The position numbers and the translations under genes are program-made. DNA of 41,188 nt from Pseudomonadota bacterium (GTDB taxonomy: Bacteria > Pseudomonadota > Gammaproteobacteria > Acidiferrobacterales > Acidiferrobacteraceae), in NCBI GenBank assembly GCA_021841585.1, contig JAKBUS010000018.1, forward strand, positions 1 through 41,188. Reading direction: 5' to 3'. Below, in pieces: positions 26,554-35,672 of this stretch. The notes below the pieces were generated by a model, which ran no database searches, was not told the origin of the DNA, and saw nothing but the letters and a program-made list of their open reading frames with translations. Within the stretch, counting starts at the first letter, position 1. Each line of letters begins with the position of its first letter.

Positions 26554-26594
26554 CTGTCGGGTGCGACCTCGGGTTTTCTGGGGGCGCCCGACAG
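26554..26594 (+). terminator. Hairpin downstream of kdpC copy 1
   Basis: CTGTCGGGTGC (26554-26564) and GCGCCCGACAG (26584-26594) can form an 11-bp stem with one G-U pair and a 19-nt loop, starting 5 nt after the kdpC stop. There is no clear T-run after it, so it may be a factor-dependent terminator, a 3' stabiliser or an attenuator. The 297-bp gap 26550-26846 otherwise shows no sigma-54 promoter of the kind found at 21857 and no supported gene. Confidence 0.45.
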
Positions 26595-26846
26595 CGTCTG
26601 GCTGTCTGCAGGCCCTCCATGGGTCTGGCCGCGGCCAAGGGCCGCGTGCCCACGATGCCCGGACCTTCGTGGGGCCGATGTCGGCAATGACGAAGTCGAC
26701 AAGCCCTAGGACCGCGCGCCGGTTCGTGGTAGATTTTGCCGTTTATCGGGCCCCGAACACCGCCCCTCAAGGGTATGTGGGCCCGTCATCCGGGCGGGTC
26801 CAGGGAGTGGATCGTGCCGGGTCCTCGGAACGGGAGGGGTGCGACG

Positions 26847-26954
26847 GTGTTTTGGATCATGGGGGGATTGTTCGTGGCCGTCTACGGGCTCCTATGGGGT
26901 CTTGTCCGCTTTTCCGAATCCGTCATCCGCGCCCGCGAGGGTGGCAACCGATGA
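26847..26954 (+). CDS. Small membrane protein preceding second KdpF (35 aa)
   Basis: A GTG at 26847 with GGGAGGGG at 26832-26839 opens a 35-codon ORF: VFWIMGGLFVAVYGLLWGL then a polar RFSESVIRAREGGNR tail. It has the same design as the ORF at 21921 (one helix then a basic tail) and the same position directly before kdpF. Its stop overlaps kdpF by 4 bp (ATGA at 26951-26954). Function unknown. Confidence 0.6.
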   Translation: MFWIMGGLFVAVYGLLWGLVRFSESVIRAREGGNR

Positions 26955-27031
26955 TGGATGTGTTGCTTGCGCTGGTCGTCGCGGTGGCGGCCTATCTGGT
27001 GTATGCGATCTTGTATCCGGAACGGTTCTGA
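26951..27031 (+). CDS. kdpF: KdpF-like small subunit, copy 2
   Basis: The 26-residue peptide MMDVLLALVVAVAAYLVYAI then LYPERF is a typical KdpF: one hydrophobic helix ending in a PERF-type tail. A second ATG three bases downstream is an equally possible start. It is followed by kdpA copy 2 after 3 bp. Confidence 0.8.
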   Translation: MMDVLLALVVAVAAYLVYAILYPERF

Positions 27032-27034
27032 GGG

Positions 27035-28783
27035 ATGAGCCCCGCGGCCTTTTGGCAGATCGTCCTCGAGCTCCTGGTGGCGGGCGCCATCAGCGTGCCC
27101 TTCGGCCACTATCTGGCGCGCGTCTTTCAGGACCAAAAGACCCTGCTCGACCCGGTACTAGACCCGGTCGACGGCCTGATCTATCGCCTCATAGGTCGGG
27201 ACGTCGTGAAGCAGGCGATGGACTGGAAGGGCTACGCCGCCGGCATGCTGCTCACCAATCTGCTGATGGGGCTTCTGATCTACGGGATCTTGTCGTGGCA
27301 GGGGCATCTGCCGTGGAATCCCCTGCATTTTCCTGATGTCAACCCCTTGCTGGCCTTCAATACTGCGGCTAGTTTCATCACCAACACCAACTGGCAGAAC
27401 TATGGCGGGGAATCGACGCTCTCGCTCTTTAGCCAGATGGCGGCTATCACCTTCCCCATGTTCACCTCGGCGGCCACAGGCGTCGTGGTGGCCATCGCGT
27501 TTTTCCGGGCGCTTGGGCCGGCCCGCGACAAGGGCCGCAACCTCGGCAATTTTTACCGGGATTTCGTGCGCGTGCTGACGCGCGTCTTTCTTTTGCCCTG
27601 CCTTTTCATCACCCCGATCCTGGTATGGACGGGGTCGCCGGAGACCCTCACCGGCATGGTCACGGCGCACCTCATTCAGGGCGGCACGCAGCACATACCG
27701 ATGGGGCCGGTGGCCGATCTCGAGGTCATAAAGCACCTCGGTACCAACGGCGGCGGATTCTTCAATGCCAATTCCGCGCACCCCTTCGAGAATCCGACGC
27801 CCTTGTCGAATCTCATCGAGACCCTGCTTATGATGGTGACGCCCATGGCGCTCGTCATCACCTTCGGACGCATGGTCGGTAACCGTAAGCTCGCGCGCGT
27901 CATGTACGGTGTCATGGCGTCCATGCTGGTGGTGGCAATGTTCGTGGCGGTGGGCGCCGAGCAGCGCGGCACGCCGCTTCTGGCCCACGCCGGCCTCATG
28001 CAGCATGCCGGCGGCGGTCAGATGGGCGGCAACATGGTGGGCAAGGAGGTGCGCTTTGGCATCACCCAGAGCGCGATCTTCGATACCGTCAGTACCGCGT
28101 TTACGACCGGGAGCGTAAACTCCGCGCTCGACAGCTACACACCCCTTGGTGGCATGGTCTCGCTCGTGCAGATGATGCTGAACTGTGTATTCGGCGGCAA
28201 GGGTGTAGGTACCCTCAATTTCTTGATGTATGGGCTGTTCGCGGTGTTCATTGCCGGCCTCATGGTCGGCAGGACGCCGGAGTTCCTCGGCAAGAAGATC
28301 GAGAAGCGCGAGATCGTGCTGGCCTCGCTCGCGCTTCTGGTTCATCCGCTTATCATCCTGATCCCGACCGCGTGGTCGCTGGTCTCTCCTTATGGGGTGA
28401 GCTCGCTTGGCAACAGCGGTTCGCACGGCCTGTCGGAGGTCCTCTACGCCTTTACCTCGGCGGCCGCCAACAATGGTTCGGCGTTCGCCGGCCTGAACGG
28501 CAACACCCCCTGGTATAACGTTTCGCTTGGTCTTGTGATCCTGTTCGGACGGTACGCCTCCATCATCTTCATGCTCGCGATCGCCGGGTCGTTGGCGGCC
28601 AAGCCGCCCGTGCAGGAGACCATAGGGACCTTGAAGACCGACACCGCGCTATTCGGGGGATTCTGGTTTGCCACGATCATCGTGGTGGGGGCGCTCACCT
28701 TCTTACCTGGGCTTGTGCTCGGGCCGATCGCCGAGTATTTCGCGCTTTATGCCCACCATACGCTATCTGGAGTGGGGCGATGA
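27035..28783 (+). CDS. kdpA: Potassium-transporting ATPase subunit KdpA, copy 2
   Basis: The 582-residue channel-like subunit has filter segments NTNWQNYGGEST, GTNGGGFFNANSAHPFENPT, FGGKGVGTLN and ANNGSAFAGLN. The third differs from copy 1 (FGGVGSGL). Its stop overlaps kdpB copy 2 by 4 bp, unlike the 15-bp gap in operon 1. Loops and termini differ strongly from copy 1, so this is not a recent tandem duplication. Confidence 0.95.
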   Translation: MSPAAFWQIVLELLVAGAISVPFGHYLARVFQDQKTLLDPVLDPVDGLIYRLIGRDVVKQAMDWKGYAAGMLLTNLLMGLLIYGILSWQGHLPWNPLHFPDVNPLLAFNTAASFITNTNWQNYGGESTLSLFSQMAAITFPMFTSAATGVVVAIAFFRALGPARDKGRNLGNFYRDFVRVLTRVFLLPCLFITPILVWTGSPETLTGMVTAHLIQGGTQHIPMGPVADLEVIKHLGTNGGGFFNANSAHPFENPTPLSNLIETLLMMVTPMALVITFGRMVGNRKLARVMYGVMASMLVVAMFVAVGAEQRGTPLLAHAGLMQHAGGGQMGGNMVGKEVRFGITQSAIFDTVSTAFTTGSVNSALDSYTPLGGMVSLVQMMLNCVFGGKGVGTLNFLMYGLFAVFIAGLMVGRTPEFLGKKIEKREIVLASLALLVHPLIILIPTAWSLVSPYGVSSLGNSGSHGLSEVLYAFTSAAANNGSAFAGLNGNTPWYNVSLGLVILFGRYASIIFMLAIAGSLAAKPPVQETIGTLKTDTALFGGFWFATIIVVGALTFLPGLVLGPIAEYFALYAHHTLSGVGR

Positions 28784-30849
28784 GCGAGGCCGCGGCCGGC
28801 GCGCCCGGCCATACCGAGGTACACCGCAAGGGCACGCGCGAGCTCATCGCCCAGGCGATCGTCGATTCATTCCAGAAATTCCACCCAGCGGTGCAGATCC
28901 GGAATCCGGTCATGTTCATCGTATGGTTGTCGATGTTCGTGACCCTTGCCCTGACCTTCGATCCAAGGCTCTTCGGAAAGACCGACGTGACGGCCGCCTA
29001 CAACGGCTTTGTGACCGCCATCTTGTTTTTCACGGTGTGGTTTGCCAACTTCGCGGAGGCTCTGGCGGAAGGTCGGGGCAAGGCGCAGGCCGACAGCCTG
29101 CGTCAGACGAAGACTGACGTAACCGCGCGGCGCATAGTCAATGACGACACCTTCGAGGTGGTCATGGCCGGCGCCCTGCGCAAGGGAGATCGCGTGCGTG
29201 TCGAGCGCGGGGAGATTATCCCGACCGATGGCGAGATTCTCGAGGGCATCGCATCGGTCGATGAGTCGGCGATCACCGGCGAGTCCGCGCCGGTTCTGAA
29301 AGAGCCAGGGACCGACATGTTCTCGACGGTGACCGGCGGCACGCGTATCCTGTCCGACTGGCTGGTCTTTCGGGTCTCGGCTGACCCCGGCCACACCTTC
29401 CTCGATCGCATGATCCATCTCGTGGAAGGCGCGCGCCGCCAGAAGACACCGAACGAGATCGCGCTCACAGTGCTGTTGGCGGTGCTGAGTCTTATCTTCG
29501 TGGTGGTGGTGGCGACATTGAAGCCGCTCGCAGCCTTCCTTCACATTAATCTCGATGTCGCCACCCTGATCGCTTTGCTGGTGGCCCTGATGCCGACCAC
29601 CATCGGGGCGCTGTTGTCTGCGATCGGCATCGCCGGCATCGATCGCGCAACCCGATTCAATGTGCTGGCGATGTCTGGGCGCGCGGTGGAGGCCGCGGGT
29701 GATGTGCAGACCCTGATCCTCGACAAGACCGGCACGATCACCATGGGCAATCGCCAAGCCACCGAGTTTGTGCCTCTGCCCGGTCATAACGAGAGCGATG
29801 TCGCATCAATCGCGCTTGCGGCCTCCTGGTACGATACCACCCCCGAGGGGCGCTCCATCGTGGCGCTGGCCGTGGCGCGTGGTGCCAAGCACGATCCCGC
29901 CTGGGAGCCAGGGCAGGGGGTCGAATTTACGGCCGAAACGCGCATGAGCGGCACCGACCTGGCGGATGGCCGCAAGGCGCGCAAGGGCGCGGTGGCGGCG
30001 GTGGCGCGCTATGTCCAGGAGGGGTTCAAGACCACCGCGCCCGCGGAGCTCAAGGGTGCGGCGGAACTGGTGGCACGCAAGGGCGCGACACCCCTGGCGC
30101 TTGCCATCGACGGGGATCTGGTCGGGGTGATCGGCCTGTCGGATGTCTTGAAGCCGGGTATGCGCGAGCGTTTTGCCCACATGCGCAGTCTCGGCATAAA
30201 GACGGTCATGGTTACCGGCGACAATCCGATTACCGCGCGCGTCATCGCCGAGCAGGCTGGGGTCGACGATTTCGTGGCCGAGGCCAAGCCCGAGGACAAG
30301 ATTCGCGTGATCCGCTCCGAGCAGGCTCGAGGACGGCTCGTGGCTATGACCGGGGATGGCACCAATGACGCGCCGGCGCTCGCCCAGGCGGATGTCGGGC
30401 TTGCCATGCATTCGGGGACGGTGCCGGCGAAGGAGGCCGCCAACATGATCGACCTCGATTCCGATCCCACCAAGCTCATCGATGTCGTGGCGATCGGCAA
30501 GCAGCTTTTGATCACGCGCGGCGCGCTCACGACGTTTTCGATCGCAAACGACGTCGCCAAGTATTTTGCGATGTTGCCAGCCATGTTCATGCTCGCATTG
30601 CCGGGGGTCTCGGCACTCAATGTCATGCATCTCGCCACTCCCGAGAGCGCGGTCCTGTCGGCGCTCATCTTCAATGCGATCATCATCCCGATTCTCATTC
30701 CGTTGGCGCTGCGCGGCGTGCGTTTTCAGCCGACCACCGCCAATCACATGTTGGCGCGCAATGTCTTGCTCTACGGGCTCGGCGGGCTCATTGTGCCGTT
30801 CATCGGCATCAAGGTCATCGATCTTTTGTTGAGCCCGTTTCTGCGTTAG
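28780..30849 (+). CDS. kdpB: Potassium-transporting ATPase subunit KdpB, copy 2
   Basis: The 689-residue P-type ATPase has D315 in [35 protein letters not shown] and [19 protein letters not shown]. All catalytic motifs are intact, so the pump should be functional. The N-terminal 40 residues differ from copy 1. It starts within the kdpA stop codon. Confidence 0.95.
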   Translation: MSEAAAGAPGHTEVHRKGTRELIAQAIVDSFQKFHPAVQIRNPVMFIVWLSMFVTLALTFDPRLFGKTDVTAAYNGFVTAILFFTVWFANFAEALAEGRGKAQADSLRQTKTDVTARRIVNDDTFEVVMAGALRKGDRVRVERGEIIPTDGEILEGIASVDESAITGESAPVLKEPGTDMFSTVTGGTRILSDWLVFRVSADPGHTFLDRMIHLVEGARRQKTPNEIALTVLLAVLSLIFVVVVATLKPLAAFLHINLDVATLIALLVALMPTTIGALLSAIGIAGIDRATRFNVLAMSGRAVEAAGDVQTLILDKTGTITMGNRQATEFVPLPGHNESDVASIALAASWYDTTPEGRSIVALAVARGAKHDPAWEPGQGVEFTAETRMSGTDLADGRKARKGAVAAVARYVQEGFKTTAPAELKGAAELVARKGATPLALAIDGDLVGVIGLSDVLKPGMRERFAHMRSLGIKTVMVTGDNPITARVIAEQAGVDDFVAEAKPEDKIRVIRSEQARGRLVAMTGDGTNDAPALAQADVGLAMHSGTVPAKEAANMIDLDSDPTKLIDVVAIGKQLLITRGALTTFSIANDVAKYFAMLPAMFMLALPGVSALNVMHLATPESAVLSALIFNAIIIPILIPLALRGVRFQPTTANHMLARNVLLYGLGGLIVPFIGIKVIDLLLSPFLR

Positions 30850-30864
30850 CCATAAGGAGGCGCC

Positions 30865-31461
30865 GTGTCGCGTACTTTCGGGACCGCTCTACGCCTGACC
30901 TTGTTGAGTTGGGCGATGTTTGGGCTTGGCTACCCGTTGCTCGAGGTGGGCATCAATCAGCTCGCGTTTCCGGGGGCCGCCAATGGCAGCCTGGTGCGCG
31001 TAAAGGGCCAGGTGGTGGGTTCGCGCCTCATCGAGCAACGGTTTACGGGGGCTGGCTGGTTCCATGGCCGACCCTCGGCGGTGCACATGAATCCGCGCTC
31101 GTCGGGGGCCTCCAACCTCGGTCCTTCGAGCGCGAAACTCGCGCGCCATCTCGCGGCGCGGCGCGCGCGGCTTTTGGCCCGCCACCCGCATCTGGCTGGC
31201 CGGCGCCTGCCGGCCGACATGATCACGAGTTCGGGGTCCGGCCTCGACCCCGACATCACCCCTGCCAATGCCTATTTGCAGGCCCCATGGGTCGCGCGTG
31301 ACCGCGGCTTGCCGCTTGCGGTGGTGCACCGTCTCGTGGCCCGCCATGTACGCGGACCATGGCTTGGGCTCTTTGGGCAGGCGCGCGTCGATGTCCTGTC
31401 CCTGAATCTGGGGCTAAGGCGCATCGCCGCCCGAGCCCGCCATGCTAGGATGGCGCCCTAG
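30865..31461 (+). CDS. kdpC: Potassium-transporting ATPase subunit KdpC, copy 2
   Basis: The 198-residue subunit starts at GTG 30865 after AAGGAGG. It has one TM helix and the KdpC hallmarks AANGSLVRVKGQVVGSRLI, GASNLGPSS and TSSGSGLDPDITP. The C-terminal third is rich in Arg and Ala relative to copy 1. It is followed 41 bp later by the short kdpD. Confidence 0.93.
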   Translation: MSRTFGTALRLTLLSWAMFGLGYPLLEVGINQLAFPGAANGSLVRVKGQVVGSRLIEQRFTGAGWFHGRPSAVHMNPRSSGASNLGPSSAKLARHLAARRARLLARHPHLAGRRLPADMITSSGSGLDPDITPANAYLQAPWVARDRGLPLAVVHRLVARHVRGPWLGLFGQARVDVLSLNLGLRRIAARARHARMAP

Positions 31462-31502
31462 GGCCCCGCAAGGGTCTCGACCGGCGATTTCCGGCGGATG
31501 GT

Positions 31503-32672
31503 ATGAATGAACCACGGAGCATGATGTCCTCTACGCAAGAGGATATCTTGAGTACGCTGAAGGAGCGCCCGGCCGGGCGCCTCAAGATCTACATTGGCTC
31601 GGCAGCAGGGGTCGGGAAGACCTATCAGATGCTGCTGGAGGCGCAGAGATTGCGCAGCGAGGGCGTCGATGTCGTGCTCGGCTATATCGAGACGCACGGT
31701 CGCGCGGAAACGGCGGCGCTCGTGGGTGATCTCGAAAAGGTCCCGCTGCGGCGGATTCGCTACCAGGACCGGCTATTCGACGAGATGAATCTCCCGGCGA
31801 TCCTCGAGCGGCGCCCGCAGATGGTCGTAATCGATGAGCTGGCCCATTCCAATATCCCCGGCACCGAGCATCCCAAGCGCTATCAGGATGTCGAGGACAT
31901 CCTGAGGGCCGGCATCAACGTCATCTCCGCCGTCAATATTCAGCACATCGAAAGCCTGAACCCCTATGTCGAACGATTGACCGGTGTGAAGGTGCGCGAA
32001 ACCGTACCGGATCGGGTGCTCGCGCTCGCGAGCGAGATTATCAATATCGATCTGTCGGTTGAGGACCACAGGGAGCGGCTGCGGCGCGGAAAGATTTACC
32101 CCGCAGAGAAGGTCGAAAGCGCGCTACGCGGTTTCTTCACACCTGAGAATCTCGCGGCCATGCGCGAGATGGCGCTGCGCGAGGTCGCGAGCAAGGTTGA
32201 GTATCAGACCGAGGAACAGCGGTTGCTACGCGAGGCCGGGCCCTTGCGCCGCCCCGAGCGCGTGGTTGTTTGTCTCGGGCCCGACCACGCCACGAATGTG
32301 GCTTTGCTGCGCCGCGGGGCGCGGGTCGCCGGCCGCTTGAACGCCGATTGGTTCGCGGTCACCGTGGTGAGGCCCGAGCTCGCGCCTGGCAAGGCCTTGA
32401 GTCCGGTGCGCAAGGAGCTTCTGAAGCTCGAGCGGCTAGCCGAGGAACTCGGCGCGCGATTCGAGGTTCTCGAGGGGCATAGCGTGCTCGATGCCCTGGT
32501 GAGCTTCGTTGACGAGCACGGCATCACCATGGCGGTCTTTGGCAAGAATCGGCACGTGGGCTGGCGCCTGCGCATGTTCAAGTGGCTCACGCTTGAGTTT
32601 CTGAACCATACGGAGGGGGTCGATGTTCAAATCGTCGACACCAACGAGCGCGACGCGTCTGCGCGTAACTAG
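31503..32672 (+). CDS. kdpD: Short KdpD: N-terminal sensor plus Usp domain, no kinase
   Basis: The 389-residue protein matches only the N-terminal half of KdpD. The sensor domain has a Walker A loop GSAAGVGKT (residues 32-40) and Walker B VVIDELAHSNIPGT. A universal-stress-protein-like domain follows (ERVVVCLGPDHATN to AVFGKNRHVGWRLR). The TM helices, GAF domain, His box and ATPase domain of E. coli KdpD are missing, and the stop is clean. It lies 8 bp before a separate membrane histidine kinase and probably works with it as a cytoplasmic K+ or nucleotide sensor. Stand-alone KdpD sensors of this kind exist in other bacteria. Confidence 0.9.
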   Translation: MNEPRSMMSSTQEDILSTLKERPAGRLKIYIGSAAGVGKTYQMLLEAQRLRSEGVDVVLGYIETHGRAETAALVGDLEKVPLRRIRYQDRLFDEMNLPAILERRPQMVVIDELAHSNIPGTEHPKRYQDVEDILRAGINVISAVNIQHIESLNPYVERLTGVKVRETVPDRVLALASEIINIDLSVEDHRERLRRGKIYPAEKVESALRGFFTPENLAAMREMALREVASKVEYQTEEQRLLREAGPLRRPERVVVCLGPDHATNVALLRRGARVAGRLNADWFAVTVVRPELAPGKALSPVRKELLKLERLAEELGARFEVLEGHSVLDALVSFVDEHGITMAVFGKNRHVGWRLRMFKWLTLEFLNHTEGVDVQIVDTNERDASARN

Positions 32673-32680
32673 GAAAAGCC

Positions 32681-34489
32681 ATGCTACGATCACTCAGTAA
32701 TCGCCTCATAATCGCCATTTCCGCTGTCGTGTTATTGCTCGGGATCCTGGGCGCGCTACTGGTCAGTCGCATCAGTGGTCTGGGCGGGACGACCCAGGCG
32801 ATTCTGCGCACCAACGCGTATTCGGCGGCGGCCATGAGCAAGATGCGTGAGGCGGCGCAGGCCTACCACCTTGCCACGCGCGCCCACGCCCGCGCGCGCA
32901 TCGCCACGCGCTTTGTGGCCGCCTGGCAGGGCTTCCGGGACGACAGCCGCGGGCTGCATGTGGCGGCCGAACGGGCGGAGGTCGAGGCCGCCTGGAAGGC
33001 CTACCGTCATGCCCCCAATGCCGCCCACCTACGCGTACTTGATAGTGCTTTGCAGGACCTAAAGATCGTGGGTCGGACCGCGATAGCTGCGCGCGAACAC
33101 CATGCGATCGTCGCCATCAAGGATCTGACGATTTTCGCCTCGCTTGGGCTTGGCGCCTCGCTGCTCGTGATCCTGGTCCTGTCGGTATGGATGGTGCGGC
33201 TCATATTGCGGCCCATGCGTCAGCTGGCGCGCGGTATCCACGATCTAAGCCCGTCTGGTACCCACCGCGAGCTTGAGCGTTATGGGCTTACGGAGTTCGA
33301 TGACCTGACCCGCGAGTTCAACGGGCTCCTGCGGCGCCTTGATAAGCATGAGCGCGGGAATACCGACAGACTGGTCTACGAGAACGCGAAGATCGACGCC
33401 CTTATAAATTCCATAGATGATGGTCTCGTGCTCCTGGATCGGCAGGACAAGATCCTGCATGTGAACTTCATGGCCGGGATGCTGCTTCAGACCGAGCCGG
33501 GGGAACTGCTCGGGCGCAATATCAATGACCTCAATATCGCCACGCGTTTTTACATGAATCTGCGCAACGCGCTGGTGTCGCTGCGCCGGGAAGACCAGGA
33601 CGAGCCACAGTACAGCCGCAACGAGTTTTCCCTGACCATACGCGGCCGTCTTCACTCCTATATCCTGAAGACCGTCCCGTTCCGCGATAAGAAACGCAGT
33701 ATCATCGGACTCATCGTGGTATTGCAGGACGTGACCGAGCTGCGCCACGCCGAGCACCAGAGGACGCAGCTTCTGGCAACGCTGTCGCACGAATTAAAGA
33801 CCCCGCTCACGAGCTTGAGTCTCAGCATAGGAACGCTCTATGAGACGGCCCACCAGGAAAACTATCCGCATCAGGTCCGTCAGCTGCTCGAGGTCGGGCG
33901 CGAGGAGGTGAGCCGTCTGACGATGCTGGTGGAGGATCTCCTGGATGTATCGCGCCCCGACGCCATTCGCACGAGCATCGAGCTAAAGCCCCTGGAGCTC
34001 TGTGAATTCCTGCGCCGCCAGGCGCATTCCTTTCGTCTGCAGGCCGATCTTCAGGACGTGGATCTGGTCGTAAAATGCCTGCCGGATGTGGCAGTGAATG
34101 CGGACCCGGTGAAGCTTGGCTGGGTCTTCAACAATCTGCTGTCCAATGCCCTGCGGCATACGCCCCTGCATGGCCAGATCACGATATCGGTCTCGACGCC
34201 CGATGGGGAGCAGGTCCTGGTGGAGGTCGCCGACACCGGTCGCGGCATACCGCCCGAGGAGCTGCCGCATATCTTCGACTGGTTCACGCAAGGGGGGGCC
34301 GCCGATCGGCACGGTTCGGCGGGCATGGGGCTTGCCATCGTACGAGAAATGGTCGAGGCGCACGGGGGACGCATCACCGTGACATCGAGGGTAAACGAAG
34401 GAACGCAGTTTCGCATCACGCTTCCCCGGCGCATGACTACCGGCGACCTGCCTTTGCAGCCGGTCGTACCGCTCCCCGAAGGGCCCTGA
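32681..34489 (+). CDS. Membrane histidine kinase (HAMP-PAS-HisKA-HATPase)
   Basis: The 602-residue kinase has TM1 (about 9-29), a periplasmic helical domain (30-150), TM2 (about 151-176), HAMP, a PAS domain (about 235-350, INSIDDGLVLLDRQDKILHVN), HisKA with H370 (ATLSHELKTPLTSLS) and HATPase (FNNLLSNALRHTP, VADTGRGIP, GSAGMGLAIVREM). The layout resembles KinB-type kinases that pair with NtrC-family regulators. It is the natural kinase for the regulator 3 bp downstream. The short KdpD just upstream may relay potassium status to it. Confidence 0.9.
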   Translation: MLRSLSNRLIIAISAVVLLLGILGALLVSRISGLGGTTQAILRTNAYSAAAMSKMREAAQAYHLATRAHARARIATRFVAAWQGFRDDSRGLHVAAERAEVEAAWKAYRHAPNAAHLRVLDSALQDLKIVGRTAIAAREHHAIVAIKDLTIFASLGLGASLLVILVLSVWMVRLILRPMRQLARGIHDLSPSGTHRELERYGLTEFDDLTREFNGLLRRLDKHERGNTDRLVYENAKIDALINSIDDGLVLLDRQDKILHVNFMAGMLLQTEPGELLGRNINDLNIATRFYMNLRNALVSLRREDQDEPQYSRNEFSLTIRGRLHSYILKTVPFRDKKRSIIGLIVVLQDVTELRHAEHQRTQLLATLSHELKTPLTSLSLSIGTLYETAHQENYPHQVRQLLEVGREEVSRLTMLVEDLLDVSRPDAIRTSIELKPLELCEFLRRQAHSFRLQADLQDVDLVVKCLPDVAVNADPVKLGWVFNNLLSNALRHTPLHGQITISVSTPDGEQVLVEVADTGRGIPPEELPHIFDWFTQGGAADRHGSAGMGLAIVREMVEAHGGRITVTSRVNEGTQFRITLPRRMTTGDLPLQPVVPLPEGP

Positions 34490-34492
34490 GAC

Positions 34493-35665
34493 ATGGCGTC
34501 CGTTCTTATAGTCGACGATGACCGCAAGATCCGTCTGACGCTTGGGATATTTCTTGAGCGGCGCGGGTACCGCGTGCGTGACGTCGCGTCCGTGAAGGCG
34601 GCGCTCACAATCCTGAAGGAGTTTCGCGCCGACATCATACTGTCAGACCTGAAGATGGAGGGCGCGGGCGGTATCGAGCTTCTGACGGCCATAAAGAGCG
34701 AATATCCGTCGTTGCCGGTCATTATCATGACGGCGTATGCCACGGTTGAGAAGGCCGTGGAGGCCATCAAGCTCGGTGCCGCCGATTTCATCGTAAAGCC
34801 ATTCGCGCCGGCCGAGATCGAGCAGATTTTGAGTCGCAACATCCGCATTCAGGGCCTCGAGACCGAGAACCGCCATCTGCGCGTGGCGTTGGGCAAGGAA
34901 GATCTCATGACGCGCTCGGAGGCCCTGCAGCGGACCTTGTCCATGGCCGAGCGCTTTGCCCACAGCGAAGCCACCGTTCTCGTGTTGGGCGAGAGCGGCA
35001 CGGGGAAAAGCATGATCGCCCGCCGCATCCATGCCGCAAGCGCGCGCAGCCAGGGACCATTCGTCGAGGTCAATTGCGCGAGCCTCTCACCCACGCTTCT
35101 CGAAAGCGAGCTCTTCGGTCATTGCAAGGGGGCGTTCACGGGCGCCGTGAAGGACAAGGTCGGGCGGCTCGAGTCCGCTGACGGCGGCACGCTGTTTTTG
35201 GATGAGGTAAGCGAGTTATCGGCCGAAGGGCAGGCAAAGCTTTTGCGCTTCCTGCAAGACAAGGTGTTCGAGCGGGTCGGTGAATTGAAGACTCGTGCCG
35301 TCGACACTCGCATCATTGCCGCGACCAATCGCGATCTCCGTCATCTGGTTGCCGGCGAGGGGTTCCGGGAGGACCTGTACTACAGGCTCAATGTGGCCGA
35401 GGTGTTCATGCCGCCACTACGATCGCGGCCGGAGGACGTACCGTTTCTCGCGGAACGCTTCCTGGCGCAGGCGGCGGCCCGAAACGGCCTTTCGTCGATT
35501 CCAGTGATGGAGGATGAGGTAAAGTCGCATATCGCCCGCTACAATTGGCCTGGTAACGTTCGTGAACTTCAGAACGTTATAGAAAGGTGTGTTATTTTGG
35601 CGGGCCCTGGGCGCATAACCATGGAGCATCTCCCGGATCGTTTGTTGACGCATTCCGAGCCCTAG
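34493..35665 (+). CDS. NtrC-type sigma-54 response regulator lacking a DNA-binding domain
   Basis: The 390-residue protein has a receiver domain (D52 in ILSDLKM, K102), and an intact AAA+ sigma-54 activator domain with Walker A GESGTGKS (166-173), GAFTGA (213-218), Walker B LFLDE (234-238) and NWPGNVRELQN. It stops at residue 390, about 15 residues after NVRELQNVIERCVILAG, and no Fis-type helix-turn-helix follows in any frame over the next 100 bp. It should therefore act on RNA polymerase from solution, as known for a few DBD-less activators (for example FlgR of Helicobacter). It ends the short-kdpD/kinase operon, and the sigma-54 promoter at 21857 is the obvious target. Confidence 0.9.
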   Translation: MASVLIVDDDRKIRLTLGIFLERRGYRVRDVASVKAALTILKEFRADIILSDLKMEGAGGIELLTAIKSEYPSLPVIIMTAYATVEKAVEAIKLGAADFIVKPFAPAEIEQILSRNIRIQGLETENRHLRVALGKEDLMTRSEALQRTLSMAERFAHSEATVLVLGESGTGKSMIARRIHAASARSQGPFVEVNCASLSPTLLESELFGHCKGAFTGAVKDKVGRLESADGGTLFLDEVSELSAEGQAKLLRFLQDKVFERVGELKTRAVDTRIIAATNRDLRHLVAGEGFREDLYYRLNVAEVFMPPLRSRPEDVPFLAERFLAQAAARNGLSSIPVMEDEVKSHIARYNWPGNVRELQNVIERCVILAGPGRITMEHLPDRLLTHSEP

Positions 35666-35672
35666 CCCTTGC

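Noticed and set aside
26680-26760. Possible sigma-54 promoter for the second kdp operon
   Set aside because: GGTAGATTTTGC has only 8 bases between GG and GC, and the correctly spaced GGGCCGATGTCGGC lacks both consensus boxes.
27158-28426. 422-codon antisense open frame
   Set aside because: It mirrors kdpA copy 2 and shows the same low-information antisense composition.
31503-32672. Frameshifted full-length KdpD
   Set aside because: The stop is clean, the next gene has its own start and a different kinase architecture, and no KdpD TM or GAF sequence is present downstream.
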